Notes under the pieces: model-generated
Databases searched by the model: none
Seen by the model: only the letters and a program-made list of their open reading frames with translations
What the model was told of the DNA's origin: nothing
Part shown: one piece after another, positions 1-12,300 of the stretch
How positions within the stretch are numbered: the stretch's first letter is position 1
How the letters are laid out: the number at the start of each line of letters is the position of its first letter
Position numbers and translations under genes: made by a program
From: Branchiostoma floridae
Lineage: Eukaryota; Chordata; Leptocardii; Amphioxiformes; Branchiostomatidae
Direction of reading: 5' to 3'
Assembly: GCF_000003815.2 (NCBI RefSeq)
Contig: NC_049986.1
Span: 4,346,400 to 4,401,399, forward strand
DNA length: 55,000 bases

Positions 1-1296
1 AGTTCATTCTGCATCTGCTTATAAATGATTAATTTTTTTTCTATTCTTCTTTTTAAAAAGTTGTACAAGACGCCAGACGCCCATCACATAGTGACAACTG
101 ACTCATATTTTAAATGAGGCACGTGAGCGCTCCTGACCTGGTTTCGCGTCGTTAAAAGGTCTGGAGCAGTCCACGTGCTCTCATTAACCACCTGTACATC
201 CTCACCTGTCCATGGAACCTTTTATACGCACCAGAGCCTTGCATTCCCATATGTTGGCCGATCTACGCCGGAGAGGTAGCTGGAGAGCTTTAGAGGAGCA
301 GAGACATGGGCGGAATTGACTGAAGGGTGTATGATTTTAAATGGATGGTATAAAGGTATTAAGAGGGTATGGAAAGACAGGCGCATGAAGCTGGGAACTA
401 AATGGAAATTCGTAATGCGTGTGAACTTTCTGAAGTGTCGTACGGTTGAGAAACTTGTCAAGCCACATCAAGAGAAACAACTTGACACCATCCTGAGACG
501 GAGATGGTACAACACATCTTGAACTGGGAACATGGAAAGGAATCCCGTCTATTGTCGCGTTCGTCAAGCGCGGGTGAGGTGGCTGGGCCTGGTATATGCC
601 TACCTCGGATGGCTTTGAACTCAGTTCCACAAAGGAAAAGAGACGGGGGGGGGCGGCAAAGGAACTGGAATGTCTTGTGGGGTTCATTAGGATTCATTTA
701 GGAAGACACTGGATAGCAGGGAATGGAAAACAGTGGTAGCCCGCATCGGAGGTAGCTGGGATGCGGCGGCGAAGATGTTGGGTGAGTTTAGGGCGGCCCG
801 CCGAACATTCGCTGATTCAGTAGGGAGGGTTAACGTTTTGGGAAGTAAGGGCATTAAAACACCTGCCCACCCGCCCTTTTTTCCGTTCTCTGTTCGAAGA
901 CCGTTCAGTGACCCTTCGGTCGACACTCCGGACTTTTCTGTCCATAACTTAAGCTTCTTCCGGAGCTTCGCCTTGGGTCCCTTTGGATAGAGTACTATTT
1001 CCACTTGCGACAACTGTAATAATAAACTAAACAAAGAAAGACAAATCCATAATTCATATTTGGCGAAGTAGAGTATTTATGGCTACGATTATCAACATCT
1101 AATCGCGGATGAGTCTTTCTCTGTCAGGTTGCAAAGAGAACATTTCGTGGCTCCGACGATAAATTCAGAACTGGGGTGGGGGCGCTAGAGAAGATGGAAT
1201 AAATGGAGACATTCAAGGCTCCAGAGAGTCTCATCAAGACCTACAAACAAACGAAGTATCAGAAAAATCACTAAGTCGTTCTCAAGTTATCATGTT
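1..1296. other. No gene recognised
   Basis: Several overlapping ORFs of 60-116 codons occur on both strands, but none has recognisable similarity or convincing splice sites. Nothing further seen. Confidence 0.5.

Positions 1297-1367
<71 letters not shown>
1297..1367. repeat. (GACA)n microsatellite
   Basis: About 17 near-perfect tetranucleotide units. Confidence 0.97.
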
Positions 1368-1378
1368 GAATGAAGGTA

Positions 1379-1627
1379 AGGCCCCTTTCCACTAGACGGC
1401 GATTGCTCTGCGCTCTCACTGCGACCCAAATAGGATATGTATAACCTTTGATTTCATACTGGGTATATCATACATCATGTAAAAGTGTGACTGAGAGGAC
1501 AACAAAACACAAAAAAGTGTAAAAAAAGAACAATAATTTCTTTCTACACAATTCGTTGAGCGATCTGTAAAATTTGAGGTCGCAGAGAGAGCGCGGCCGA
1601 GAGCGCCGTCCTAGTGGAAAGGGGGTA
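1379..1627. mobile_element. MITE, inverted ends CCCCTTTCCACTAGACGGCG
   Basis: The left end and the right end (CGCCGTCCTAGTGGAAAGGG) are inverted copies about 250 bp apart. The interior shares an ATTCGTTGAG...TGTAAAA segment with the elements at 8276-8509 and 25239-25465, suggesting a related family with changed ends. No transposase. Confidence 0.8.
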
Positions 1628-1676
1628 TAACAAGATGGTGATGGCTCCGGTGAGGCAAGAGGAAGAAACGGTGACA

Positions 1677-2085
1677 CATTATTGCCTTCGCCAGAATGGC
1701 AGGAGGTTATGGAAACGGCTTAGCCAGGACATTTTGGGTCTATATGTAGGTCAACAGCATATAACTAAAAAAAGTGTCGATGGATTTTGATGATATTTAA
1801 TAGTTGTGTAGCGGTTGTGAGAAGGAAGGTCAAGTTCGAAAATGGTATACCTGGCTTTTTTCTACTGGTCCCCAGGGTGCTTTGTACTTAAGTGTGTTTG
1901 GAGGTAAACGACATAACTCGAGATGTTGTTGATGGATATTCTTTGTTGGACTATGTTAAGGACCTCTACAATAGGACAGGACCATCAAAACACCCACAAT
2001 TTTTAAGGTCTCAAAAACAGACATTCCTTATTATAACCCTTTTAATTTGGCAACGGTATGGGTTCGTGGAACACTAGTTGTTGTT
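1677..2085. repeat. Diverged copy of the CCTTTGCCAGAATGGC repeat family
   Basis: Begins TTCGCCAGAATGGC and ends GGTATGGGTTCGTGGAACACTAGTT, the same termini as the copy at 21205-22577, but lacks the internal tandem array. Confidence 0.7.
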
Positions 2086-2235
2086 CTAGGTACCACATCG
2101 CCCACAGAAATGGGCAGGGGAGGGGAGAGGTTCCAACAACTCTGACAAAGACTTGTGAACATCGGAAGAACACTGTACTTCCTGTGCAGCGGGGAATGGA
2201 TTCTGATCTACCTGTTCCCGTGGATCTATCTCAAA

Positions 2236-2555
2236 CTAAGGGCACAACCCGCCGTACGTGCAACTACGTGCTGTCTGCGTGCCAAAACGCGGGCAATCTT
2301 TTGGGATCCGTAAGTTCGTACGGATGCGGTACTTACCGCCTCCGTACGAACTCGTAGGAAATCCGACGGATTTTGAAGCGCGCAGATACGCCGTTAGAAC
2401 TTTACGTGTAGGCAAAACTTTGTGTACCGTGTTGACGTACTCCCTCCCTGCTCTTGCCACTAGTCGTTCCACACGTTTTCAGAAATACGTGGCGGACTTA
2501 GCCTCCCAAAAAAACGTACGGACAAATTGCACGTACGGCGGGTTGTGCCCTCAGC
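2236..2555. mobile_element. MITE with GGGCACAACCCGCCGTACGT inverted ends, copy 1
   Basis: Ends CTAAGGGCACAACCCGCC and GGCGGGTTGTGCCCTCAG are inverted; about 320 bp. Two more copies lie at 25672-25995 and 33755-34093. Its ORFs are not genes. Confidence 0.88.
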
Positions 2556-3239
2556 TTTATGATTGGACAAATGAGACTGGTCATTATAACCTCTTACGGC
2601 ATGTGTGGCTTGTGGGAGCGGCGCAGTTCTTTCAACCCTCACAAGACAAAGTGGTTGTGAAACGGACTCTATCCATGGTAAAGTCATTAACAGTCTTTTT
2701 GACTACTGCTCCATTCCCAGTGCATTCCTCCACACCTGATATGGCAACAACTTGTTCCGATTCTCCCACGATGATTACGGTTGAGGTGGGGTGGGGAGCA
2801 TGTTGCAACATACCAGGTTACAAGTTACATTTTGGTTTCTATGACATTGCTAACTCAGCTTCAACTCCGATCCTTTGAAAATGTTCTCAAGCCGCGGTCG
2901 CTTTTTCATCGTACGATTTTTCTCGAGGCAACTTTGCACGACACACCCGCAACTGTCTAAAGAATGCCCTAAATGTGCTACCGTGACTATTTCGGGTTGA
3001 TATGTGCCTGGAATGGTACAGTTTTTTTTCGCATCGGAAAAAGAATAGGAGCAGGTAAATCTGAGATCCAATTAATGTGGCTTTGGCCTTCTTCGAACTT
3101 ATAACGGACTGAACTTTGCTGACCTGTGCGCTACTTAAGGCTTAATGACCCGCGCCGAGGTGTATATGGTGTCATAACTTTGCCTGCGCTCACTCGGTGG
3201 TTTTATTCGGTGGTTATAGCAAAGGCCCAGACAAAATCT

Positions 3240-4085
3240 GATTGGTTTTGTACAACAAATCAAAGATAAAGATGTATCAAAAAGGTCCATCCACGACTCA
3301 GAAACGTACACAGAAACACAGATGCATACACACGCACATGCTTTAAACAAGATTTTAACCAGATTGCCCCTGAAGTTCCAGAGCAAGCTGATAGGGGGCC
3401 CAAATTAAGACCATAGCATGTCCAAATCAAAAGATACAAAAAATTGAGGTTCTGCTGCAGTACCAAGGACAGACACTAGGGGCCCAATATCGACTCTGAC
3501 CTTCGTCTTTCCAACACCTACCCGCATAGCAAATATCATTACAATCCATACAGAGGTTCTAGAGTTATGTTGACCACAGATATGCGGAAACACAAACACA
3601 TACACAGATAGACAGACACAAAGACACACCAAAACTATACCTTCAATTTTTCATGGAAGTAACAACACTCCCTCTCCGTTCAGGATAACAAGGCACTTTA
3701 TTAACCATTAGACACCAATTCCCAGCTAGGGCAATAACATTACATACAAAAGATACAAAAAATCAAAGTGACCTTGTGTGTGATCTTGGTACTTTGCACT
3801 GCAGCGAAGGTGTCCCTGCTTACTCTGGATGGATTCTGGAATGGATTATAATGATATTTGGTACATGGATAAAGATTTGGAAGATAAAGGTCAATGTGGA
3901 TTTTGGGTCCCCTGACGTTTGACCCTGGTACTGCAGCAGAACGTCCTGATTTTTGTATTATTTTGTCTTGATTTTCTGGTGGCTGACACTGGTAGGTTTT
4001 GATATAGGAAACTCGTGATGTACGTTTGTTCTCTCTAGCGGCTTGCTCTGGAACTGCAGGGCTATCTCTGAACAAAGGAATGACG
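3240..4085. repeat. Partial copies of the 1.3-kb repeat family, both orientations
   Basis: 3240-3640 carries the plus-orientation block (GGTTCTGCTGCAGTACC, CCTACCCGCATAGCAAATAT). 3740-4085 carries it reversed (GGTACTGCAGCAGAACGTCC). The same blocks occur at 12600-12850 and 21280-21560. Confidence 0.75.
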
Positions 4086-4347
4086 AATTTTGATAATATT
4101 TGGTGTACAGTTATCCTAGACAGCGATGTACACAGTGAGAAGCAAAGTATTCAAAATACAATTAGACTAACTTTGCGAAAATTATGAGGAAATTAAAATT
4201 CTTGCTTCAACAACACATAAAGTCATGAATTGATTGACAACTGTATGTTAATGAATGCATTCGTGTTCATGCTTTTGAATGCAACGTCCGATCAGACAAT
4301 GTAATGCTCTAGTTGACTATGAACGTGCTGTATTTTCGTTACGTGTT

Positions 4348-5016
4348 AGAGTCAATTCCAAGTCACCATGCGGATGTTTGTTGCCATTGTTTAGAAATGA
4401 TTTTAAAGGTTTTTTTATTTATATATCTAGGACATTTGATACTTTAGAAATATTTTCCTGGTCCTGTAAAACTTTGGAAATATTCATGATGTGGAATTGG
4501 ATACTTCCAAAGGTTTCTAAATAATGATAACAGCATTGTACCATTATTTACCATTTTCTACCATTTTTTGTAAAGATTTGTAAATAGACCAGGGGCTGGT
4601 AAGATAGCAATTCACACATCCTTGCAAAGTATGGCTGGGTGTCATGTAGCAATGGCCCACCACAAAGGATCAACCAGTGCACAGCAGTGAAATCTAAAAA
4701 TATACAGAGACAACAATAGGGCATACCTTTAAGGGGGCAATAAACTAATTTTACCATTTGGCAAAGATTACAAATATTTGTAAATGTAAGGAATCACACA
4801 GAAGTTTGACAATTTTTCTAAATAAAGATGTTTTTGTACAGTAACTTTCAAAATGTTTCTAAAATATTCAAAGGAATTTAAATAGATTAATATTTTCTAT
4901 ATCAATTTTTTTGAATAAATCTTATCATTGTGGTTTAGTTATTCTTTTATTCAAAATAATTCAAACTTATTACAAATATCACCTAAAAACCCTCATGGTG
5001 TCTTGGAATGGACTCT
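4348..5016. mobile_element. Inverted-repeat element, AGAGTCCATTCCAAG ends, copy 1
   Basis: Left end AGAGTCAATTCCAAGTCACC and right end GGTGTCTTGGAATGGACTCT are inverted. A second copy in the opposite orientation is at 35658-36242, sharing CGGATGTTTGTTGCCATTGT at the matching end. AT-rich, no transposase. Confidence 0.85.
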
Positions 5017-5329
5017 ATAGACTGGAAATCGACTCGGTTCACTCCTATTCTTGACCAGACTGCCTCGCCTACTCTCGATATATCCCTTCGGCCATGTTGG
5101 TTCGATTGTATTGATGACATCTGTGTGGGCACTGATTTGGTCGTTTGAAAACAAAATTTTCAACCGTAATGTAAATCACACAAAGCTGTTGCAAAATGTG
5201 TATATATAAACTATAAACTGTGAAAAAAAATATCGGAAATGTTGTAGAACACCAAAGTCAATTCCAAAGTCTATACCGTACTCTGTGTAGTTGGTCATTT
5301 GCTCAACCTCCCTGACCGCTTAGAGTTCA

Positions 5330-5458
5330 GAGTGAAAGCATTTTTTTTACAAACTTATGTTTTTTATTCGCACGCTCGTATCAGTTTTGTGGCGCCCAGA
5401 GAATGTCATCTATGTAATCAAATCAACATGACCTTACAGTGATTGTCGTGTGCACTTC
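5330..5458. repeat. Dispersed repeat block (TTTTTATTCGCACGCTCG...GTCATCTAT), copy 1
   Basis: Shares TTTATTCGCAC, GCATCAG, CAGAGAATGTCATCTAT and CATGGCCT-type blocks in the same order with 35550-35655 and 46470-46590. Confidence 0.65.
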
Positions 5459-5558
5459 AGTGATTGCAATACAAGTCCATGTGTGAACCGTTATCTGACA
5501 GTGTAACAACAGATACATCTTCTGCTCTGTTCAATACTTCATTTGACAGAAAAATTGC

Positions 5559-5561
<3 letters not shown>

Positions 5562-5594
<33 letters not shown>

Positions 5595-5754
5595 CGTGTG
5601 TGTGTGTGTGTGTGTGCGTGCGTGTGTGTGTGTGTGTGTGCGTGCGTGTGTGTGTGCGTGTGTGTGTGTGCGTATGTGTGTGCGTGTGTGTGTGTGTGTC
5701 TGTGTGTGTGTGTGTATGTATGTGTGTGTGCGTATGTGTGTGTGTCTGTGTGTG
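5562..5754. repeat. (TG)n microsatellite
   Basis: About 190 bp of TG dinucleotides with CG and TA interruptions. It creates Cys-Val and His-Thr ORFs that are not genes. It lies about 190 bp past the astrotactin-like stop codon, possibly in the 3' UTR. Confidence 0.98.
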
Positions 5755-5941
5755 ACGCAGATTTGGTACCAACAAAAATAAACAATGATGAAATACAAAA
5801 TTGCTGTATACCAACTACATTTCACAATCAGCTGTCAGCCATATCTTATGGTATATATAATGTACAAGTGAACTGATATGCTTTATGATATAAAAAGATA
5901 TTGAAATATATCGTACATCGAAATTTGATTTAACATATCTT

Positions 5942-6345
5942 TCAGACAGGGACTTTCATCCAATCGTATGAAACGTACTTTTCTTCGTACATCACGCAAG
6001 ACCGTTCCATTTCCGTCAGCATGGCCTCTTGTATCCCCTTTCTCGTATCCATCCCTTCAAAGGAGCATGTATAGCGTCTGCGTACTTTTTGTACGACTTT
6101 TCTCAACTTTGCCTCCATTTTACACCTTTGTGATAACGCCGTGAGACTGGCCCTGATCAGAAGCGTTCTTGTTAACCCAAGTTCTTCCTGTGTTCTTGAC
6201 AGGAAATCGTCGTACTTTTCCTCATACGTCTTGGCGACGTCGTACAGCCCGATGGTGTTGAGGGAGGTGAGGATTCGGAAGGCCATGTCCTGAGCAAGCG
6301 GGGATGTGTAGCCAGCGTACAGGTTGTATAATGCATCAGCGACAC
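5942..6345 (-). CDS. ASTN-like: ASTN-like exon 23: annexin-like C-terminal exon with stop
   Basis: Encodes VADALYNLYAGYTSPLAQDM and about 113 further residues to a TGA at 5944-5942. It matches IADKIYNLFNGYTSGKEQQ and the ELGPRKAGLILSQL stretch (here ELGLTRTLLIRASL) of the astrotactin C-terminal domain, described as annexin-like. Acceptor CCGCTAG at 6346-6348; phase 1 in. Confidence 0.94.
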
Positions 6346-9300
6346 CTAGCGGAACATGGAAAAAATTAGGCAAACTAAAGCAATGCATGTTGTCAAAAAC
6401 AGTTTTTGATGGCCATAAATCACGTTATAAAGTATGCCTGAGACTTTTAGAATGATCCTAAGAACAGGATATAGGAGAATTCTTGTACACAACCAAAATT
6501 AAACTTACTTGCTTACGTTTCGGTGTCTATCAGACACCTTCCTCAGAGCTTCTGACTGGAGTTCTGCTTCTCGTCGCTATATGTAGCCGATGTAGCTAGC
6601 GTTTAATTTTGGTTGTGTACAAGAATTCTCATATATCCTATATTGTACCTAGCCTGGGTACCATCCTATTTCTACCGGGGCGAGTGTAAGGAGCCCCGGT
6701 AGAATACGAATGGTACCCAGGCTATATTCTACCAACCTGATGAAATTATTTTCGGAAGATCCTAAGAATTTTCACAGATTCAATCATCTTAAGGATCATC
6801 AGATTCAATGATTCTATGGATTTTCCAAGAAAGACATTCCTGACTGCACATTACAACCTACTTGTTCAAATCACTTGTTCATGACCTCCACTCTCACTCA
6901 AAATTAGAATTTTGAAGGTCTTTTTGGTAGCAATTTTCCCATTTTTTCCCATTTCGACTGTGATGTCTGCCCAGAACAACGACAAGGTGCTCACCGGCGG
7001 GTTCATGGTTCGGATGAGGCGTCTGACACTCTGTCCTCAGGACCAGAACATCTGGTGGCGACACCGCCCCGTCACGTGTCAACACACGAGCACTGATCCT
7101 GCAGTGTATACGTAAAAAAGATTAGACTCACCACCAATAATTCAGCAACTACTACAATATTTTTAACCGATGTGCGACAAAGACACCCTACAAACATTAC
7201 CTACTAGCACAATTTCGTGTATACGTTGGCGAGATAGGTTTAGCTGGCCAGCGCTCCGTATCACAATTGTTCATATTTTCTGGTAAAGTTGGTCACACTG
7301 ATGGCATTCTATGTTAAATAGGAAAAATAGACATGGTTTATATCTTAAAAACCGTCGGTCATATTTGAACGTGCAAGAGTTGACAGTGCAAACTGGCAGT
7401 GAATTACCAGCTGTATATGAGTATTGGTATAACGGTATGGAAAAAAAAAGCTAACTTCCTGACTCGCCGAATTTTCTCTGTTTTTTAGCAGGATAACTGA
7501 GAGCTCGTTAGGGCAAGTACAAAAAAACATCACGGCAGTCCAAAATTTATCAAACGACAACGGAGGGCGAAATCCACCGGCAACAACCTTTGACCAATTG
7601 CTGACGTCACACTTCCGCTAAATTCACGGGCTCTGCCAGTAATCAGGTTCTCTGTTATCCTGCTGATTTTCTTCTGTTGGAAATCAGTCGAGTTTCTTTC
7701 TTCTTAATTACTGGTAGTTCTCTCTTCATAATTACCTGTAGGATGTGTCCGGTTTGAGGCACGCCAGGAGAAGTGAGAAGGTCCACAGAGATCCCCGATG
7801 TGTCAGGCCGCGGCCATAGCAGCTGTTGGCTCTGTTAAACACCGCATCATCCAGCACGGATAGAACTAGCTCTGTGGAAAACACACTTCACTTAATATTT
7901 ACTTCAAATACCTACCATACACTCCGAGAAGATAGACACCCTAACTGAACTGAAACTAGACACTCATTCTCATTTTCATCTCGTTCGAGCGAGAAAGTGG
8001 GAGTTAAGTGTTTTCCTTAAAACTACAGCATTTGGGCCTGCTAGGATTCGAACTACGAACAACCCTAACTACAAGACTATACTGGGATCGTGTGGCATAA
8101 CCCAGGGCTTGCTACCGATCTTTTGCCCTTGCGGCTTCACCAGGTATTACAATTGGTACCTGACGTCGCTTGGGGAAGTAAAAGTCTATGGAATGAGAAG
8201 GATGAGTTCCACTTGCCAATACCGTGCCCAACACACAGTGGGCTTCAGTGGATACGGCCTCAAAAAGGACTACCTTGAAGGTGCACTCTCACTGCACTTG
8301 CGTCAAGCTTGCGTCACTGCGGGGTTCGTTCACTTCGTCACTGTTTTGTTATTTTTTTCCAATTTCGATATTGCGTAATATGTAAAAGTATGACTTTATA
8401 GAAGACGACAAAATAAGAAAATTTGTTCTTTATCTCTGAAATTCGTTGAGTGTCTTTCGAACCCCGCAGTGCAGTGACGCAAGCGTGATGCCAGTGCAGC
8501 GCACCTTTACCCTTTGTATGTTGCACTGTTACAGTGTTAAAGTAATTTATCAACTCGAGCATAGTGACATTGTCCTTGTCTGTCCAAAAGAAAATGAATA
8601 CAGAAGGCCACTTTGTCACCATGAGAATACACATGTACAACTAAGTCCATTACCTGGATGGTTGGTAAAGTCGTCACCATGGAAACCATTGTCTTCAGAT
8701 CGGACCTCTCTGACAATAAACTGATAGTCTGTCACGTGAGTACCGATCTCCAGACCAACGTGTTGCCAAGCAACCGCAAGTGCGACGTCACTGGGCTGGT
8801 CTGTGATAGGCTGGTACAAACTGTGGTACAGAAGGACTGGTTAGTAAAAAGACATCGGACAGAGTATCAAGTTCGCGGAGACGAGTGGGAAGAATCGTGC
8901 AATCTGCAGAAATCTTACGGAGGGGAGCAAGGGGCCAGTCCCTCGCCTAGGCACTTAGGCAGGTAGGCAGGCAGTAAATATCTGTAAATAACTTCATCAG
9001 ACTGGTGAATGACTGGATAATAAGTTTTTTATGCAAACCCAAGAAGCTTGAAGTCACACGAAGTTTCAGTGACCATCTGTGGCCTTCTTCGCGGCAATAT
9101 ACTTCACTTCGCGTTGCAGCTAGATGTCACTACTAATAATGTGGTCCCAAAGGCATTGCCAGATGCGTAGATATTGTTAAGCAACAATAACAAAATACCA
9201 ATGATAAGAACTATCAGTTACAAGAATCCTACCCTAAACATGACTATGTCTATACCCCCCTCCCTCATGAGGGTACATGACTGAAGTAGATTCTCTGATC

Positions 9301-12300
9301 CATACAGCCCCCTTAATGCAACAAGTGCATCTTTTGTCCTGTCCTGTTGCCCTGTCTATTAAGTTTTGTCCCGTCCCAGTCTATGACACAGTTGTGATGT
9401 GGTCTGTTGCTGCTGTTTAATTCTGTTCTTCCTCAGTTTCCTCCTTTTGTAATCTTGTGTACCCCCTTCCAAATATTCTCCGTGTCTCTAATACCTATAT
9501 CCCATTCTAGAGATCGTATATGCACAATCTATTTGGTCGGGGGCAATGTCGTGGCGCGGTCCCGGATATTTGACTGCCTAGTTTTTCCGACAACTGGCTT
9601 ATCTATACGCCATATAAAATTACAGCTCCACACTCAGTTTAAGTGTAAAAAGCTCGATCGAGAACATTTGTTTTGAATCCCAACACTGCGATGTTCCATT
9701 CCACCTTCTGCTTAGGAAGTATGGACTACGTACCTTGGTTTTGGCGGCGGTGCGCAGACCAGTGTGTGGCCGGGGTAGGCAGGGTGGAAGTCACACCTAC
9801 ACGTGTCCCCCACCACCTCTCCCTCCCCGTTACACCACAGGTAACTCAGGAAGGCTCTCTGAAAAACCTGCAAGAATTTGCAACTTATCAGTTATATATT
9901 ATAATGTTTTATTGCAAGTTCATGCCCATGGGGCTAATTGCAAGTGAAGAAAGACTAGATACATGAAACGAATGAATGTGGTCTAAATACATGTAGATAA
10001 TCTAAATTCTAACCTACAAATATTAAGTGGATGAATGTACATACGGTACAGAATAGGGTACTAAATCTACGTATACGCGTAACTATTCTGTGGCTTGACT
10101 TCTTCTTTGAAGACAGTTGAAAATGAAATGCCCCATGCATTCTATAATAGATTGATTCGATGATCTTAGTTAGAAGAGAATCTTTCGAAATTTGTGGCGT
10201 ATTTAATCATTTAACAATGAAAATGTTGGTGTGATTTCGGTAATTCTTTCAAATTATAGTTTATCTTTCGGCATCGAATTGGGGTCATTCACAACTAAAA
10301 TGTGTTTCATTTTCCACTGCATTCGTTGTGCACTGCTTACACATTCTTTCTTGAACAGGTAGCTTATTGACAAATGCACAATTGCAAAACATATCAACGA
10401 GTGACTTGCAGCTTTTCCGTGATGCAAGAATAAACTAATGCTTGCTCCCTCCAACAAGAGCTGACGTTTTAATAGAGAATCAACTTGTCCTGGTGTTTCT
10501 TAAGGAGTTACTAGCAGCCACAATCTGTACCTCTTTTGTGTGTTTGTCCGTCAGTAGCTCATACAGCGGTGTCGGTGTGCTGATGAACAGGAGAGCAGGC
10601 TCAGCCATCACAGTATCCGGCTTGGCCTCACAACATCCTCCCATCGCACATCTCCCCCAAGACCGGAGTACCATCCGGACCTGTGGCAGAATGATACACA
10701 GATATTGATAGTTATACCTCCATGACAAATTATGCAGATATTGTTTTCGGTGTGTCTGCTTGTTTGTCTGGGTTTCCGAATGTTTGTGCTCAGCATATCT
10801 TTACAATCACTGGATGGATTGTGAGGACATTTGGTGTATGTAGAAGACGATGGACAAGGTTTTCTTGGGGCCCACTGGTATGTGACCTTGCTTTTGCAGA
10901 ATAAATTGAAGTTTCTTTATATTTTGTCCTGAATATGCCATGGGCCTGATTTATTGTTCGCAGGTAGCTTTTGATATAGTGAAAACTGGCTATAGGTTTG
11001 GACCCCCTACCGTCTTGCTCTGGAACTACAGGGGCTTATTTGTTAAACCGTTTGAAGGTCGACTATGCCGTGATTTCTTTCCATCACTTAGGTAGTTATA
11101 TTTTTCTCACATGTTGTCACACAACAACAGTTCAGTATTTTAATACTTAAAAGTGTCATGGTAGGTTGAGAACCGTGAAGCTAGAGACCATTGAGACATC
11201 GTTCAATACCCAGAATGTTTTGACTGTCTAGTTATCTCCAATGTCTGCCAATGATATCTGTATTCTGGTCGCTCATCGGTTGCCAAAAAGTCGCAATCCT
11301 GTGAAAAACTGGGCCTTACCCTATCATGGCGGAGGTTTCCATCCTCCTCAACATCCGGGACTTGCCCTATCCCGATAGGCAGTTCGCGCTCAGACGGCGT
11401 GACGTCATGCTGCTCAGCTCTCAAGAAACTGTCGATGAAGGCGTCAAAGGACTGGCTTCCTTCTGATGCTATGAGAAAAGAAATCAGTGTTGGGCACTCC
11501 TCTTTGAATATCTTTTTTTCTGCAAATAGCCTCGTGAGCTTGGTAAATGAATGTACATAACTGTTGCACTTGTACAATCAAAAGCAAACTAGAGTTCCAC
11601 GAACACATACCTTTGCCAAATAAACTAGGTTTGTTATGTAGAATGATGTCTGTAGACAAATGCGTTACTCATTTCATTTTCTTTATAATTAAATGCTTGG
11701 AGTTGGTTTATAAAATTTCGGCATTTATTATGCAAATTAGATCCCAATTTACAATTAATTGATATCAAATTGTATCAAGCATTACTTAAGCTATCAGCAT
11801 ACCAAAAATCATGATGATCCTTTGATCCATTCTTGACTTATTCTCTTTCAAAGTCTTTAAATACACCTCTTACTCTCTTCCCTCTTTCTCAGTTACATAT
11901 GTGACAACTTTGATGAAAGTACTATAATGGAATGCAGTGGATTTATGAACTGTTCCTAATCAATTATGCAAATTAGCTGTTAACTTGCATAATAAGTATC
12001 ACATTATATAAGTCTTCATTTAGGCTATCTACATGCCGAAAATCATGACGATCCGTCAACACGTTAATATTTTCTCATTAATTATGCAAATGAGATCATC
12101 ATTTGCATGACAAATATGTATTGACATTTCTCTCTTTCTCAGCTACATATGTGACAAGTTTTAAAGCCCTATCATGGAATGTAGTGAATTTATAAATATC
12201 CTCATTAATTATGCAAATTAGCTATTGATTTGCATAATTGTTATCTCATTATGTAGGTCTTCACTTACGCTACCTACATACAAAAAACATGATGATCCGT

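Noticed and set aside
733-1034. Opposed 85- and 115-codon ORFs near the left edge
   Set aside because: No recognisable domain, no credible splice sites; likely chance in a GC-richer patch.
2236-2878. 206-codon plus-strand ORF
   Set aside because: Begins inside a MITE and shows no domain; related ORFs appear in the other MITE copies only because of shared sequence.
5457-5876. Several ORFs of 70-122 codons made of Cys-Val or His-Thr repeats
   Set aside because: They are readings of the (TG)n microsatellite in all frames, with no splice sites or conserved sequence.
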